NCBI GenBank assembly: GCA_031271465.1
Contig: JAISVR010000031.1
Span: 1-64,000 of the forward strand
Origin: Prevotellaceae bacterium
Lineage (GTDB): Bacteria; Bacteroidota; Bacteroidia; Bacteroidales; Paludibacteraceae
Reading direction: 5' to 3'
Length of the DNA stretch: 64,000 bases
Shown: one piece after another, positions 27,155 to 36,228 of the stretch
How the letters are laid out: the number at the start of each line of letters is the position of its first letter
How positions within the stretch are numbered: the first letter of the stretch is position 1
Translations under genes and position numbers: made by a program
The notes under the pieces: generated by a model
What the model was told of the DNA's origin: nothing
The model's input: only the letters and a program-made list of their open reading frames with translations
The model's database searches: none

Positions 27155-29225
27155 AGTGTCGTTGTGCGGCTTCCTTTTGCCGTGGTTGTGAAAAATTGCT
27201 AACCCGCTTCATATAGCCGATAATGCGCGTGAGGTAATCCAGATTGTCGCTTTTACACGACGGACAAGCTTTCAAATTCCGCTTGTCAATATGTCCGCAA
27301 TCATTGCAGACGGTATTCGGGATATTGAAGGTGAAATAGTTACAGCCTTCCTGCGTGGCTATGCGCAGGAGCTGGCGGTATTGTTCCTTGCTCAAATGTT
27401 CTTCTAAATTAAGGTGTAACGCCGAACCACCGGTCAGGTGTTCGATGTATTTCCGTCCGTGCAGGCGGAATTTATCTACGATGTTGAGCGATTGGTCTTC
27501 CACAATGAAAAAATAACTGTTATAGCAGTCGCGCAGCACGCGGAAACCGGCTTCCTTGTCCCACTTGGCGTGTTTTACGCCTACATTTTCGGCGGGAATC
27601 ATTTCGCAATTGAACATTGCTTCTTTTGTGCGGTATTTTTTATTGTAAGTTTCAACTAATCCAAGTACTTTCCCAACAAATTCCGAATAAGCAGGATTAT
27701 CGGTAATTTCAATGCCTAAATATTCGGCGGCTTCGACCAAGCCGTTTACCCCAATGGTTAAATATTGGCGACCTAAATTGATGTAGCCGGCGTCGAACAG
27801 GGGCAACATTCCTTTTTCCTGCATATATTTCAGGTTTTCGTTGTAGGCGAGCTGCACTTTATGCGCCAAATCAATCACTTCTTCCAAAAAGAAAAGATAG
27901 TGCGCACCCTCTTTTGCCGCTTTTTGAATGCAGCGGTTGAGGTTGATAGTGAGTACGCTTTTTGAACCGGTAGAAACGCCACCTGCGCCGAGGGTGTAAC
28001 TGAAACCATTGTCGGTTATTTCGTTTCGCAGGCGGCAGCAACTGCTGAGCGAGTCGGCATTATCACTCATATAGGTAAAAAATGAATGTCCTTCGGCATA
28101 CATTTCGGCAGTAAAATCGCCATATTCCTTGTCTTTCGGTTCGCCGTTTTCGGTCAATAGCGCCATTGTTTCGACCGGGAAAGTGAGTACGGAGCGAGTG
28201 CGCTCCCGGTTAAACCATTTCATAAAGCGTTTTTGTAGCCAGCTAAGTGATTCCCAGTCGGGACGGTTTCCATTGGGGAAGACAAATTCGCCAAACAGGC
28301 TTTCAAAATAAAAGCGGTCGTAATACGAAATATTCCAGAATACTGCCTGAAAATTGCGTGCGCCGGTGGGCTGATTGATAGAGTAAACAATTTGCTCGAA
28401 ACAGTCGGTAATGATTTTGTCTATCGTTCTCTTTTTTAGCGATAAATCCGCCTGTTTATCAGGATTTTTATAGTAATCCTTGCCATATTCCAAGCCGATA
28501 AAGTAATTGAGATACATCAAAAATTCGGGTGTGGCGCAGGCTCCGCTCAGCATACTTGATACCATAAAGACCATATTGACAAAGCCGCCGCAAAACGATT
28601 TCAGGTTGGTGGGCGCTTTGGAGTTTCCGCCTATTGAAATGGTTCCGCCAATCAGCCAGGGATACATCGTAATACTTGCGCAGTAATTGGCTAAACTTGT
28701 TTCGTCGTTTTTATAGATAAAATGGTTGTTCAGCAGGTCAATATATTTATCTGCCAATTCCTTGCCGTACATCTCTTTTAGTTGGTCGGTGAGCAGGCGG
28801 CGGTTGAGGCGAATAAAGTTCGACTTGGGCAATTCGCCGATAAGCGTTGCCATATTCTTGTTTTCTACATTCGCGTTCGCATCGTATTTACTGCCTGTTG
28901 CGGCGTTGCTCGCATCGCAGTATTCCATTAGGAAGCTGAGTTTTTCAAGCGTTTCGCGGTCTTCGGTATGTCGCTGGCGGTAAAGCATATACGATTTGGC
29001 AACCGAATAGTATCGTTCTGCCATTAAGGCTACTTCCACCTGATTTTGAATATCCTCTACGGTTGTGCTGTTGGAAATGTTGAGGCGGCAAAGAATGTTT
29101 GTCAACACTTCCTCTGTAGCGAAACATCCTACCGACAAAAAGGCTTTTGATACAGCATTTTTGATTTTTTGAAGGGAAAAGACCTCGCGTTTCCCATCTC
29201 GTTTGATAATGTGAATGTCTAACAT
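27132..29225 (-). CDS. nrdD: anaerobic (class III) ribonucleoside-triphosphate reductase
   Basis: A 697-residue oxygen-sensitive enzyme making deoxyribonucleotides from ribonucleotides. The N-terminal ATP-cone is residues 1-90 (IIKRDGKREVFSLQKIKNAV). The catalytic barrel follows, with the C-terminal zinc ribbon CNDCG...CPSC near 645-665. The glycyl radical loop is RIIGYMKRV near 672, with Gly in the expected place. It follows btuG by 12 bases and precedes nrdG with overlap, so it is transcribed from the cobalamin-riboswitch promoter unless an internal promoter exists. No such promoter is evident in the 12-base gap. Confidence 0.94.
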   Translation of the reverse strand: MLDIHIIKRDGKREVFSLQKIKNAVSKAFLSVGCFATEEVLTNILCRLNISNSTTVEDIQNQVEVALMAERYYSVAKSYMLYRQRHTEDRETLEKLSFLMEYCDASNAATGSKYDANANVENKNMATLIGELPKSNFIRLNRRLLTDQLKEMYGKELADKYIDLLNNHFIYKNDETSLANYCASITMYPWLIGGTISIGGNSKAPTNLKSFCGGFVNMVFMVSSMLSGACATPEFLMYLNYFIGLEYGKDYYKNPDKQADLSLKKRTIDKIITDCFEQIVYSINQPTGARNFQAVFWNISYYDRFYFESLFGEFVFPNGNRPDWESLSWLQKRFMKWFNRERTRSVLTFPVETMALLTENGEPKDKEYGDFTAEMYAEGHSFFTYMSDNADSLSSCCRLRNEITDNGFSYTLGAGGVSTGSKSVLTINLNRCIQKAAKEGAHYLFFLEEVIDLAHKVQLAYNENLKYMQEKGMLPLFDAGYINLGRQYLTIGVNGLVEAAEYLGIEITDNPAYSEFVGKVLGLVETYNKKYRTKEAMFNCEMIPAENVGVKHAKWDKEAGFRVLRDCYNSYFFIVEDQSLNIVDKFRLHGRKYIEHLTGGSALHLNLEEHLSKEQYRQLLRIATQEGCNYFTFNIPNTVCNDCGHIDKRNLKACPSCKSDNLDYLTRIIGYMKRVSNFSQPRQKEAAQRHYATVSEL

Positions 29226-29237
29226 ATCCTATTTCAT

Positions 29238-30554
29238 TTATTCATAAAGAATTGCAAGATGTGCGGGAATATCGCCCGTACGCACTTCCCATTTTTTATT
29301 TCCGTGTTGGTCGAAGCAAAACAGCATGCCCGGATATACATGATTTGCCGCATCGGTCAGGTAAATGTCTTTGTTTTGGGGATTGACCATAATGCCGTAA
29401 GGTTTCGCGATTTCCATTTCGGCACCGCCGGCTAAGAAATTGCGTGTAACAATCTGTTTTGTCTTTACATCAACAATACCGTAAGTAACAATTTCTTCAA
29501 ATGTAACCTGACTGAATTCGGTACTGTAAAGATAGAGCGAATCGCCGTTAATCGTCATTTCCGAAACGGCAACATCGAGCATTCCTCCGTATGTATCGGT
29601 CTTTGTATCAATCCAATACAAGCGTGAAGAAGCACCGAAATAATCGCCTCGCGAACTTACCCAAACCACACCGTGCCTGTCGGCTTCCAAGCGATGCAGG
29701 TTAACATCTACTTCTATTCGCTTTGTTTCGGTAAAACTTGAAATATCAATAACGGAAACCGTGCTTTCATAGTTTGGAAACATGTATCCGCCTGAGTTTG
29801 CTACATAAATTTTTCCGTTCACAATTTCCAACTCATCGGGCTGAAAACCAACCAGGCATTTGGCTACTATTTGTAAGGAGGCTGTATCTACCTTTGCCAC
29901 ATAGCCTCGCTGCTCATAATTGGGATTGATTTCCACGGGACCTGCGTAGGAAGTAATGTACGCATATCCTTCATGAAAACAAATATAACGGCAATTCGGA
30001 ATGTCGATTTGTCCCAAACGACGAGTGGTAAACTTATCCATTACTTCGATTTTGTTGGAGCAGTTGATAACCGCATAGAGTTTTGAGCCGTAAATCTGAA
30101 TATCGTTGCCTACATCGCCCAGTTCTTTGGGAACGCCGGGGTTGGCATCGGCGTAAATATTGCGATGATATTCGCCTGTAGCAAAATCGAAGTAATCGAG
30201 TGTAGACTTATTTGTACCCATATTGCCCTCGTTAAGCAAGTAGAAACCGAGTATTTCCGCAGTATTGTCGGGCGGTGCAACAGGTATTACTTCGGGCTTA
30301 AAAATCTCTTCATCATCGCGACAAGCTGTGAGCAGGCAGAGCGAGAGGATAGTTGCGTAAATAATTTTTGGAATTATCCTGCTTAGACTTGTAAAATAAA
30401 TACCACCATCGTCATCAGCTCCTTTGGTCGCTGACTGCTGGTTGCGAGGAGGAACGACGAAGCAATCGCGTGATACGATGGGGATTCTGAGATTGCTTCG
30501 TTTCTCGCAATGACGAGTACAGCTCAAAGGGATAGTTTCGATAATATTTTTCAT
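29238..30554 (-). CDS. btuG: BtuG-like surface lipoprotein, beta-propeller, with repeat element in its signal peptide
   Basis: A 438-codon frame. The mature protein starts at the cysteine of lipobox LLTAC (about codon 78), followed by RDDEE, an acidic surface-export signal. The rest is a seven-bladed propeller of the YncE/DUF5074 type (LLNEGNMGTNKSTLDYFD, YAVINCSNKIEVMDKFT, VANSGGYMFPNYESTVSVID). BtuG proteins bind vitamin B12 very tightly on the cell surface and sit on BtuB. The gene overlaps btuB by 4 bases. Bases 30370-30540 are a palindromic repeat that adds exactly 57 codons between MKNI and the hydrophobic core. Whether the long precursor is exported is unknown. Confidence 0.85.
   Translation of the reverse strand: MKNIIETIPLSCTRHCEKRSNLRIPIVSRDCFVVPPRNQQSATKGADDDGGIYFTSLSRIIPKIIYATILSLCLLTACRDDEEIFKPEVIPVAPPDNTAEILGFYLLNEGNMGTNKSTLDYFDFATGEYHRNIYADANPGVPKELGDVGNDIQIYGSKLYAVINCSNKIEVMDKFTTRRLGQIDIPNCRYICFHEGYAYITSYAGPVEINPNYEQRGYVAKVDTASLQIVAKCLVGFQPDELEIVNGKIYVANSGGYMFPNYESTVSVIDISSFTETKRIEVDVNLHRLEADRHGVVWVSSRGDYFGASSRLYWIDTKTDTYGGMLDVAVSEMTINGDSLYLYSTEFSQVTFEEIVTYGIVDVKTKQIVTRNFLAGGAEMEIAKPYGIMVNPQNKDIYLTDAANHVYPGMLFCFDQHGNKKWEVRTGDIPAHLAILYE
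30370..30540. repeat. dispersed palindromic element, copy C, in frame inside btuG
   Basis: A 171-base copy with outer ends GGAATTATCC and GGGATAGTTTCG and inner arms GGTTGCGAGGAGGAACGACG and GATTGCTTCGTTTCTCGCAA. It has no in-frame stop in the btuG frame and a length divisible by three. Confidence 0.88.
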
Positions 30555-32644
30555 AATTCTACTTTTAGAATGAGTTTATAATTGCGTCCCGGCATCGGGT
30601 AACAGTCTATCACTTCGTATGCCTGGTTAAGCAGGTTATTGATTTCTGCCGAGATTTTGAATTTTGAATTTTGAATTTTGAATGACTTTCCAAGTGTCAA
30701 ATCGTGCGTGTACCAGGGCTGTTCGTGGTTGGCAGGAATATTTGCCGAATTGTGATATCGCTCGCCGACATAAATAAAACTGTAATTTAAATCCCAACCG
30801 AGCCATTTTGTATTGACAATTGCCGAGCCGCTGTGCCAGGGAATATACGCAATTTGTCCACCGTAGGCGATTTTATTTGCCGGAGTTTTCACCGGTGTGA
30901 AATCCTGCGCCTTTTGATAAGTGTAGTTCAGGCTTGTATGTATTTGAATGCCGGCAGGCAGTTTCCAGCCAATTTGCGTTGCCACATCTATTCCGCGAAT
31001 TTCAACATAACCCACATTTTCTACCGTATAACGATATAAACTGCTGTTTTTTGGTGTAGCAATAATTTTATCGGTTATTTCATTATAATAGGCATCGGTG
31101 CGAAAATTGACATAGTTGACAATTCCTTGTTTAAAATTTTTATCGTATTGAATGCCGACATTATATTGCGTAGTAAATTCGGGACGAAGACGGATAGTTC
31201 CGATATCGCCGTAATACAATTCGTTGAAAGTAGGCATTCGGAAAATGTGTTTGTAGAAGGCACGAAAATTCAAATTATGGCGTTTCAATGGCTTGTACGA
31301 AAGAAAAACGGCAGGCGTAAAATCCTGATTATCGGAACTTGAACGAACTTTGTTAGCGATTGTCTGATTTACTACATCGTACAATTTTATATCGGAATCA
31401 TCAAAAATAAATGTTCCCAAGATACTTGCCTGCGCCTTAAACCGTTGCCATTCAAAAGCCGTTGCAAACGCTGTGAGAATGGTAGAACGGTTTGCAATAA
31501 TATGAGTGTTTTCATCTGTTTTTTCTGTTTTGCCCAACTTCCCGTCTAATGCGTTCCAGATATAATCGACCGACAGATTGATGTCCCAGTTGGACAAAAT
31601 TCTGTATTTATTGGCGGTAGAAACATAAATTTCCTGTTGTAAAAACTTATTATTAATGAGCATTAAAACGGTATCGGGATTGTGATAACGCATATAGTCG
31701 TTCGAATACTTGGCGTTTAGTAAAAAATCGTAATTGCGGGACAGTTTTTTTTGAAAACTGCCCTGTACAAAGGCACTCCTGTCCCACTGCCGCTGTGCGT
31801 TTTTCCACACATTGTCCACGATTGCGCCCGGCAGACCTTTTTCGGAATTGTAAAAATAGCCTTTCACATTCCAACTGCCCTGCGGAATATAGGCATTGAA
31901 ACTGCCTTCGAGGCGTATAGTGTGAATATCGCCGTTTTGCCGCACAGCGCTTGTATCCCATGCAACGGTCTTGTTGGGCAATACTTTTCGGTAGCGAAAC
32001 GGATATTTTCCCGAAGAATAGATATACTCGGCATTGAGTGACATTGTAGGGCTGGAAATTTTTCTGCCCTTACCCAATTTTTGTTCCCACAAAACCGAAG
32101 GATTGACAAGGTCGAACGAGCCTGTACGGAAGTATGCAACGAGGTTTGTTTTTTTATTTCCTTCAAAACGAGGTCGGCGGGTGCGCAGATAAATGCTTCC
32201 TGCCGAGCCAAAGTCTTTGGCAGACTGGAAAATTTCGCTTTTCTGACCGTTGTACAGGCTGACTTCCTCAATCAAATCCAGCGAAAACCTGCCTAAATCG
32301 ACCGTACCGTTTTGTGCATTGCCAATTTCGATGCCGTCGTAAAAAACACCCAAGTGATTGCTGCCCATACTGCGTATATCTACGGTTTTCAGTCCGCCAA
32401 CGCCGCCGTAATCCTTAATTTGCACGCCCGAAAAATAGCGCACCGCATCGGCAACGGAAAAACTGCTCAATGCCTCCAACTGTTCGCCCGCCAATCGTTG
32501 CGAAGGGATAACTTCGCGGTAACGGTCGCCAACGATTACTACCTCGTTTAAAACTTGAACGGAGGAGTCCGATTTGCTTTGTGCAAAAGAAATTGTTTGC
32601 AACAAGAGCAAAAGACTAAAGAAAAATGTTTTTCGTAGAAACAT
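30551..32644 (-). CDS. btuB: TonB-dependent cobalamin receptor, BtuB-like
   Basis: A 697-residue outer-membrane transporter. The signal peptide runs to SFAQ (residue 21), followed by a TonB-box-like VLNEVVIVGD near 33 and a plug domain (FSGVQIKDYGGVGGLKTVDI near 71, and FYDGIEIGNAQNGTVDLG). A 22-stranded barrel ends in NLLNQAYEVIDCYPMPGRNY. Cobalamin as substrate is inferred from the upstream cobalamin riboswitch and the adjacent BtuG-like gene. No carboxypeptidase-like N-terminal extension, typical of SusC, is present. Confidence 0.9.
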   Translation of the reverse strand: MFLRKTFFFSLLLLLQTISFAQSKSDSSVQVLNEVVIVGDRYREVIPSQRLAGEQLEALSSFSVADAVRYFSGVQIKDYGGVGGLKTVDIRSMGSNHLGVFYDGIEIGNAQNGTVDLGRFSLDLIEEVSLYNGQKSEIFQSAKDFGSAGSIYLRTRRPRFEGNKKTNLVAYFRTGSFDLVNPSVLWEQKLGKGRKISSPTMSLNAEYIYSSGKYPFRYRKVLPNKTVAWDTSAVRQNGDIHTIRLEGSFNAYIPQGSWNVKGYFYNSEKGLPGAIVDNVWKNAQRQWDRSAFVQGSFQKKLSRNYDFLLNAKYSNDYMRYHNPDTVLMLINNKFLQQEIYVSTANKYRILSNWDINLSVDYIWNALDGKLGKTEKTDENTHIIANRSTILTAFATAFEWQRFKAQASILGTFIFDDSDIKLYDVVNQTIANKVRSSSDNQDFTPAVFLSYKPLKRHNLNFRAFYKHIFRMPTFNELYYGDIGTIRLRPEFTTQYNVGIQYDKNFKQGIVNYVNFRTDAYYNEITDKIIATPKNSSLYRYTVENVGYVEIRGIDVATQIGWKLPAGIQIHTSLNYTYQKAQDFTPVKTPANKIAYGGQIAYIPWHSGSAIVNTKWLGWDLNYSFIYVGERYHNSANIPANHEQPWYTHDLTLGKSFKIQNSKFKISAEINNLLNQAYEVIDCYPMPGRNYKLILKVEL

Positions 32645-32677
32645 AAAAAGCCGTTTAAATTTGAATTAAACAGCTTT
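32645..32677 (-). promoter_or_regulatory. terminator-like hairpin directly before btuB, likely riboswitch expression platform
   Basis: On the minus strand: AAAGCTGTTTAA, loop TTCAAAT, then TTAAACGGCTTTTT running directly into the ATG. It could stop transcription or block ribosome entry when cobalamin is bound. The assignment as expression platform is inference from position. Confidence 0.6.
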
Positions 32678-32837
32678 CGAAAAAAATGAGGTGCTTGTAA
32701 GTAAAGCCTGCAATGACGCTTTTACAACCTGATTTTTTTAAAATAAATTTGTGATAAACTTGTAGAGTTGGCAAAAACTGCTCAACCTGCCTTGTTCGTC
32801 GCAAGCCTTATTCCTCGAAAGCTTAAACTAATTTATT

Positions 32838-33016
32838 TTGGCAGGTCTTCTGACTTACTCTTTTTTGACGAAACGCCTTCCCGATTTCTCAGTGGCAAAA
32901 GTGTTGTTTCGTTTCTTCTCGTTTACTCGAAGAGAGTTTACAGCAGCGGGTCTGTTCAGGATTTTCACCTGATTCCCTTTTCAATGTTTTTCCCGAAAAG
33001 AGAATAACATCACCAA
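32838..33016 (-). promoter_or_regulatory. cobalamin riboswitch
   Basis: On the minus strand all main conserved blocks are present in order. These are GGTGATGTTATTC at the 5' end, AAAAGGGAATCAGGTGAAAA then TCC, a GACCCGCTGCTGT-type block, the B12 box GCCACTG (plus-strand complement at 32890-32896), and AGTAAGTCAGAAGACCTGCC at the 3' end. The downstream genes are a TonB receptor and a BtuG-like lipoprotein, as expected. Confidence 0.93.
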
Positions 33017-33026
33017 AATTTCGGGG

Positions 33027-33034
33027 CAAAGATA
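33027..33034 (-). promoter_or_regulatory. -7 promoter box of the B12 operon
   Basis: TATCTTTG on the minus strand lies 10 bases upstream of the riboswitch 5' block, where a -7 box would be if the RNA begins at the aptamer. Confidence 0.55.
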
Positions 33035-33141
33035 GAATGTCTTTTGAAATTATGAAAGAAATAAAGATAAATTTTACATAATCGACTAATATGTTGTCGA
33101 AAGATAAACAAAACACATCTCGTATCTCCATAAAAACACCG

Positions 33142-33393
33142 GCGATGATGTAAAAAGCGAGGAATTCCTCCTCTTTAACGAGGATGTTCTCCCTAAAAGC
33201 GAGGAATTCCTCCTTTTTAACAAGGATGTTCTCCCTAAAAGCGAGAAATTTCTCGTTATTAAGGAGGATTTCCTTGTTATTTACAAGAACATCCTCGCAA
33301 AAAAGGAGGATGTTCTCGTAAAAAGTGAGGCGGTCGGCGAAAATAAGGAGGATATCTCCCCTTTTAAGGAGGATTTATTAGTTATTCTTTAAA
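33142..33393. repeat. palindrome-rich degenerate tandem repeat, open in frame on both strands
   Basis: About six units of roughly 40 bases built from GAGGAATTCCTC-type palindromes, the first two nearly identical (AGCGAGGAATTCCTCCT, then TTAACGAGGATGTTCTCCCT). The plus strand has an uninterrupted frame giving KSEEFLLFNEDVLP-like repeats. The minus strand has one giving REENILVKKEEFLAF-like repeats. Neither has an ATG start or evident promoter. It lies between the aspS 3' end and the B12 operon promoter. Confidence 0.7.
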
Positions 33394-33504
33394 AGATTCT
33401 CGCTTCGAAGCTGAAATTTTATACTACAAGCTAAATATATCTCGCTTTTTACCGAAACTTCCGAATAAAAAGCATTGATGGTTGGTAATTTAACTATAAG
33501 GTAT

Positions 33505-33637
33505 CGGAGTTATCCCTTTGAAGCTTGTTTGTCATTGTGAGGAATGAAGCACAATCCATTCCTGTACTTAGATTGCTTCGTTCCTCGCAATGACGGCGTG
33601 GTGTTTGCTTTACAAAAGCCTAAGTGGGATAATTCCG
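33505..33637. repeat. dispersed palindromic element, copy D
   Basis: Ends CGGAGTTATCCCTTTGAAGC and GTGGGATAATTCCG. Inner arms are GTCATTGTGAGGAATGAAGC and GATTGCTTCGTTCCTCGCAA. It lies 10 bases past the aspS stop codon. Confidence 0.88.
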
Positions 33638-33647
33638 TAAAGTTTTT

Positions 33648-35405
33648 TTATACTTTTTCAATTTTTACCTGTAAATTTAACTCCTTTAATTGCTTATCGT
33701 CAATGAAAGATGGAGCATCAATCATTACATCGCGCCCCGAATTATTTTTAGGGAAAGCAATGCAGTCGCGAATACTATCCAAGCCTGCCAAAAGCGATAC
33801 AAATCTATCCAATCCGAAAGCAATACCGCCGTGCGGTGGCGCGCCATATTTAAACGCATTCATCAAGAATCCGAATTGATATTCAGCTTGCTCTTTTGTA
33901 AAGCCTAAGCACTCAAACATCTGCGCTTGCAAATCTTTGTCGTGGATACGAATAGAACCTCCGCCGAGTTCTACTCCATTAATAACCATATCGTACGCAT
34001 TGGCGCGTACTGCACCCGGATTAGTTTTCATCAACTCTACATCTTCTTTTTTAGGCGATGTAAACGGGTGGTGCATAGCCGAATAGCGTTGATTTTCCTC
34101 GTCCCATTCGAGAAGCGGGAAATCTACCACCCAAAGAGGAGCGAATACGGTTTTATCGCGCAATCCTAAGCGATTACCCATTTCGAGTCGCAGCTCGCAA
34201 AGTGCACGAAGCGTATGTGCTTTTTCGCCCGAAAGAATCAAGATTAAATCACCCGGTTTAGCATTGGTTTTTTCTGCCCACACCATCAAATCTTCTTGTG
34301 AGTAAAATTTATCTACCGACGATTTCAACGAGCCATCTGCCTCATATTTCACATACACCATTCCTTTGGCACCAATTTGCGGGCGTTTCACAAAATCAGT
34401 CAGGTTGTCCAACTCTTTGCGAGAATATCCTGCACAGCCTTCGGCACAAATAGCTCCTATATATTCAGACTGGTTGAATACTACAAAATCCTTTGTTTGA
34501 GCTTCTTTGGTAATATCCGTAAAACGCATTCCGAAACGAATGTCCGGTTTGTCGCTGCCGTAAAATTCCATTGCTTCGGTATAAGGCATACGCAAAAAAT
34601 CTTCGTTAAACTCAACATTTTTGATATTTTTAAATACATCTTTTACTAATCCTTCGAAAACAGTTAATACATCTTCCTGCTCTACAAAAGACATTTCGCA
34701 ATCTATCTGTGTAAATTCAGGTTGGCGGTCGGCACGAAGGTCCTCGTCGCGAAAACACTTCACAATCTGAAAATAGCGGTCGAAACCCGACACCATCAGC
34801 AGCTGTTTAAATGTTTGCGGCGATTGCGGCAAAGCATAAAATTCGCCCGGATTCATTCGGCTGGGCACAACAAAATCTCGTGCTCCTTCAGGGGTAGATT
34901 TAATCAACACAGGTGTTTCGGTTTCGATAAAATCCCTCTGAATAAGATAATTACGCAATTCAAAGGCTAAGCGATTACGCAATTCCAAATTTTTGCGCAC
35001 CACATTCCGGCGCAAGTCAAGGTAGCGATATTTCATACGCAATTCATCCCCCCCGTCAGTTTCGTCTTCTATGGTAAATGGTGGCGTTTCCGAAATATTC
35101 AAAATAGTTAATTCGCCAACGATAATTTCAATATCTCCGGTGGGTATTTTAGCGTTTTTACTGCTGCGCTCAGCAACTTTTCCTTGCACCTGAATCACAA
35201 ATTCTCGTCCGAGTTTTTGTGCTTTTTCGCTCAATTCAGCATTTACAGCTCCGTCGAAAGCCAATTGCGTAATGCCGTAACGGTCACGCAAATCAACAAA
35301 AGTCATTCCGCCCAACTTGCGTGTTCGTTGTACCCAGCCCGCAAGGGTTACGGTATGATTGATATTTTCTATGCGGAGTTCGCCGCAAGTGTGTGTTCTG
35401 TACAT
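33648..35405 (-). CDS. aspS: aspartyl-tRNA synthetase
   Basis: A 585-residue class II synthetase that charges tRNA-Asp. The N-terminal OB-fold anticodon-binding domain has [20 protein letters not shown]. The catalytic core has motif 2 [18 protein letters not shown] near residue 217, the bacterial-type GAD insertion (about 290-410), and motif 3 [16 protein letters not shown] near 537. The length is typical of the bacterial enzyme. A truncated rhuM gene lies directly upstream, 5 bases from its start codon. Confidence 0.96.
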   Translation of the reverse strand: MYRTHTCGELRIENINHTVTLAGWVQRTRKLGGMTFVDLRDRYGITQLAFDGAVNAELSEKAQKLGREFVIQVQGKVAERSSKNAKIPTGDIEIIVGELTILNISETPPFTIEDETDGGDELRMKYRYLDLRRNVVRKNLELRNRLAFELRNYLIQRDFIETETPVLIKSTPEGARDFVVPSRMNPGEFYALPQSPQTFKQLLMVSGFDRYFQIVKCFRDEDLRADRQPEFTQIDCEMSFVEQEDVLTVFEGLVKDVFKNIKNVEFNEDFLRMPYTEAMEFYGSDKPDIRFGMRFTDITKEAQTKDFVVFNQSEYIGAICAEGCAGYSRKELDNLTDFVKRPQIGAKGMVYVKYEADGSLKSSVDKFYSQEDLMVWAEKTNAKPGDLILILSGEKAHTLRALCELRLEMGNRLGLRDKTVFAPLWVVDFPLLEWDEENQRYSAMHHPFTSPKKEDVELMKTNPGAVRANAYDMVINGVELGGGSIRIHDKDLQAQMFECLGFTKEQAEYQFGFLMNAFKYGAPPHGGIAFGLDRFVSLLAGLDSIRDCIAFPKNNSGRDVMIDAPSFIDDKQLKELNLQVKIEKV

Positions 35406-35410
35406 ATTAT

Positions 35411-35743
35411 CTATTTTGTTTTTCTATTATTTTCATTTGCAGCAGTTACCGAGTAATCCTCGGCAACTGAATTTATTTGTCTGTTCCCTTCGGTTTGAAC
35501 TTGTGCAAAAATTGCACAAGTTGCCTTCTTGCTCAATTCATCCTCTTGAAATATATTGTTTAAATGTTTCGTTATCACACTTCTATCAACATCGAACAAT
35601 GTAGCAATCAACTTTTGCGTAAGCCACACCGTACCGTCTTGAAGCCGAACTTCAATTATTTCACCGTTTTTCTGTTTTGTAAATATCAAAAATTCGACAG
35701 TGCTGTTGCGGATTTGGAGTTGAGTGTTCTTATTCCTGTTCAT
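35411..35743 (-). pseudogene. truncated RhuM-family protein (N-terminal domain only)
   Basis: 110 codons. Residues about 15-90 match the N-terminal DNA-binding-like domain of RhuM (DGTVWLTQKLIATLFDVDRS, then VITKHLNNIFQEDEL and QVQTEGNR). The sequence diverges just after EGNR, where full-length relatives continue for about 240 more residues. The gene ends 5 bases before the aspS start. A full-length relative lies 480 bases upstream. It is probably a remnant, but a short functional repressor-like protein cannot be excluded. Confidence 0.7.
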
Positions 35744-35796
35744 TGCAAATCAAAAAACATAATTCTGTGTATGGTCTTATTTTGTGCTTTTTATCG

Positions 35797-36228
35797 CTAC
35801 ATTAGAAATATTATTGGAAGCCAAATAATCATAAAACTGATTTCCTTTGTAAAATGCTGTTTATCAGTAATTATAGCTATTAAATAGAGTAAAAAAGGTA
35901 ATTTAACAGCATTATTTATATATGTAGCAAAAGGATAATGGAAAAATTTGAAAACGAATGTAACAATAAATAATAATCCTAAACTTATTACACTTATCTG
36001 TTTTAATTTGTTATTTTTCAATTCTTTAAAACCAAAAATAACCATTAAAATTGCCATTATAGCTGCGCAGAAAAAAGAGATTGTTGCTGTGATTTGATTT
36101 GGAAAAAGCAATGGTACGCAGATAGATAAAACTAACCCAAAAGTAATTGTTTTGCAGAATAAGTTTTTAAAAAAGAAACTTATTGCAATTCCAAATATTA
36201 TACTGATTATCAATGCTATATGCGTCAT
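35797..36228 (-). CDS. small integral membrane protein, unknown
   Basis: A 143-residue, highly hydrophobic protein with about five membrane segments (residues 3-20, 27-43, 48-66, 78-97, 108-125 and possibly 128-143). It has no motif I recognise. Its start overlaps the stop of the rhuM gene by 4 bases, so the two are translationally coupled. AT-rich codon use sets it apart from aspS and fabD and suggests an acquired segment. Confidence 0.6.
   Translation of the reverse strand: MTHIALIISIIFGIAISFFFKNLFCKTITFGLVLSICVPLLFPNQITATISFFCAAIMAILMVIFGFKELKNNKLKQISVISLGLLFIVTFVFKFFHYPFATYINNAVKLPFLLYLIAIITDKQHFTKEISFMIIWLPIIFLM

Noticed and set aside
33142..33393. CRISPR array
   Set aside because: Units are contiguous, degenerate and palindromic with no unique spacers, and no cas genes are in the window.
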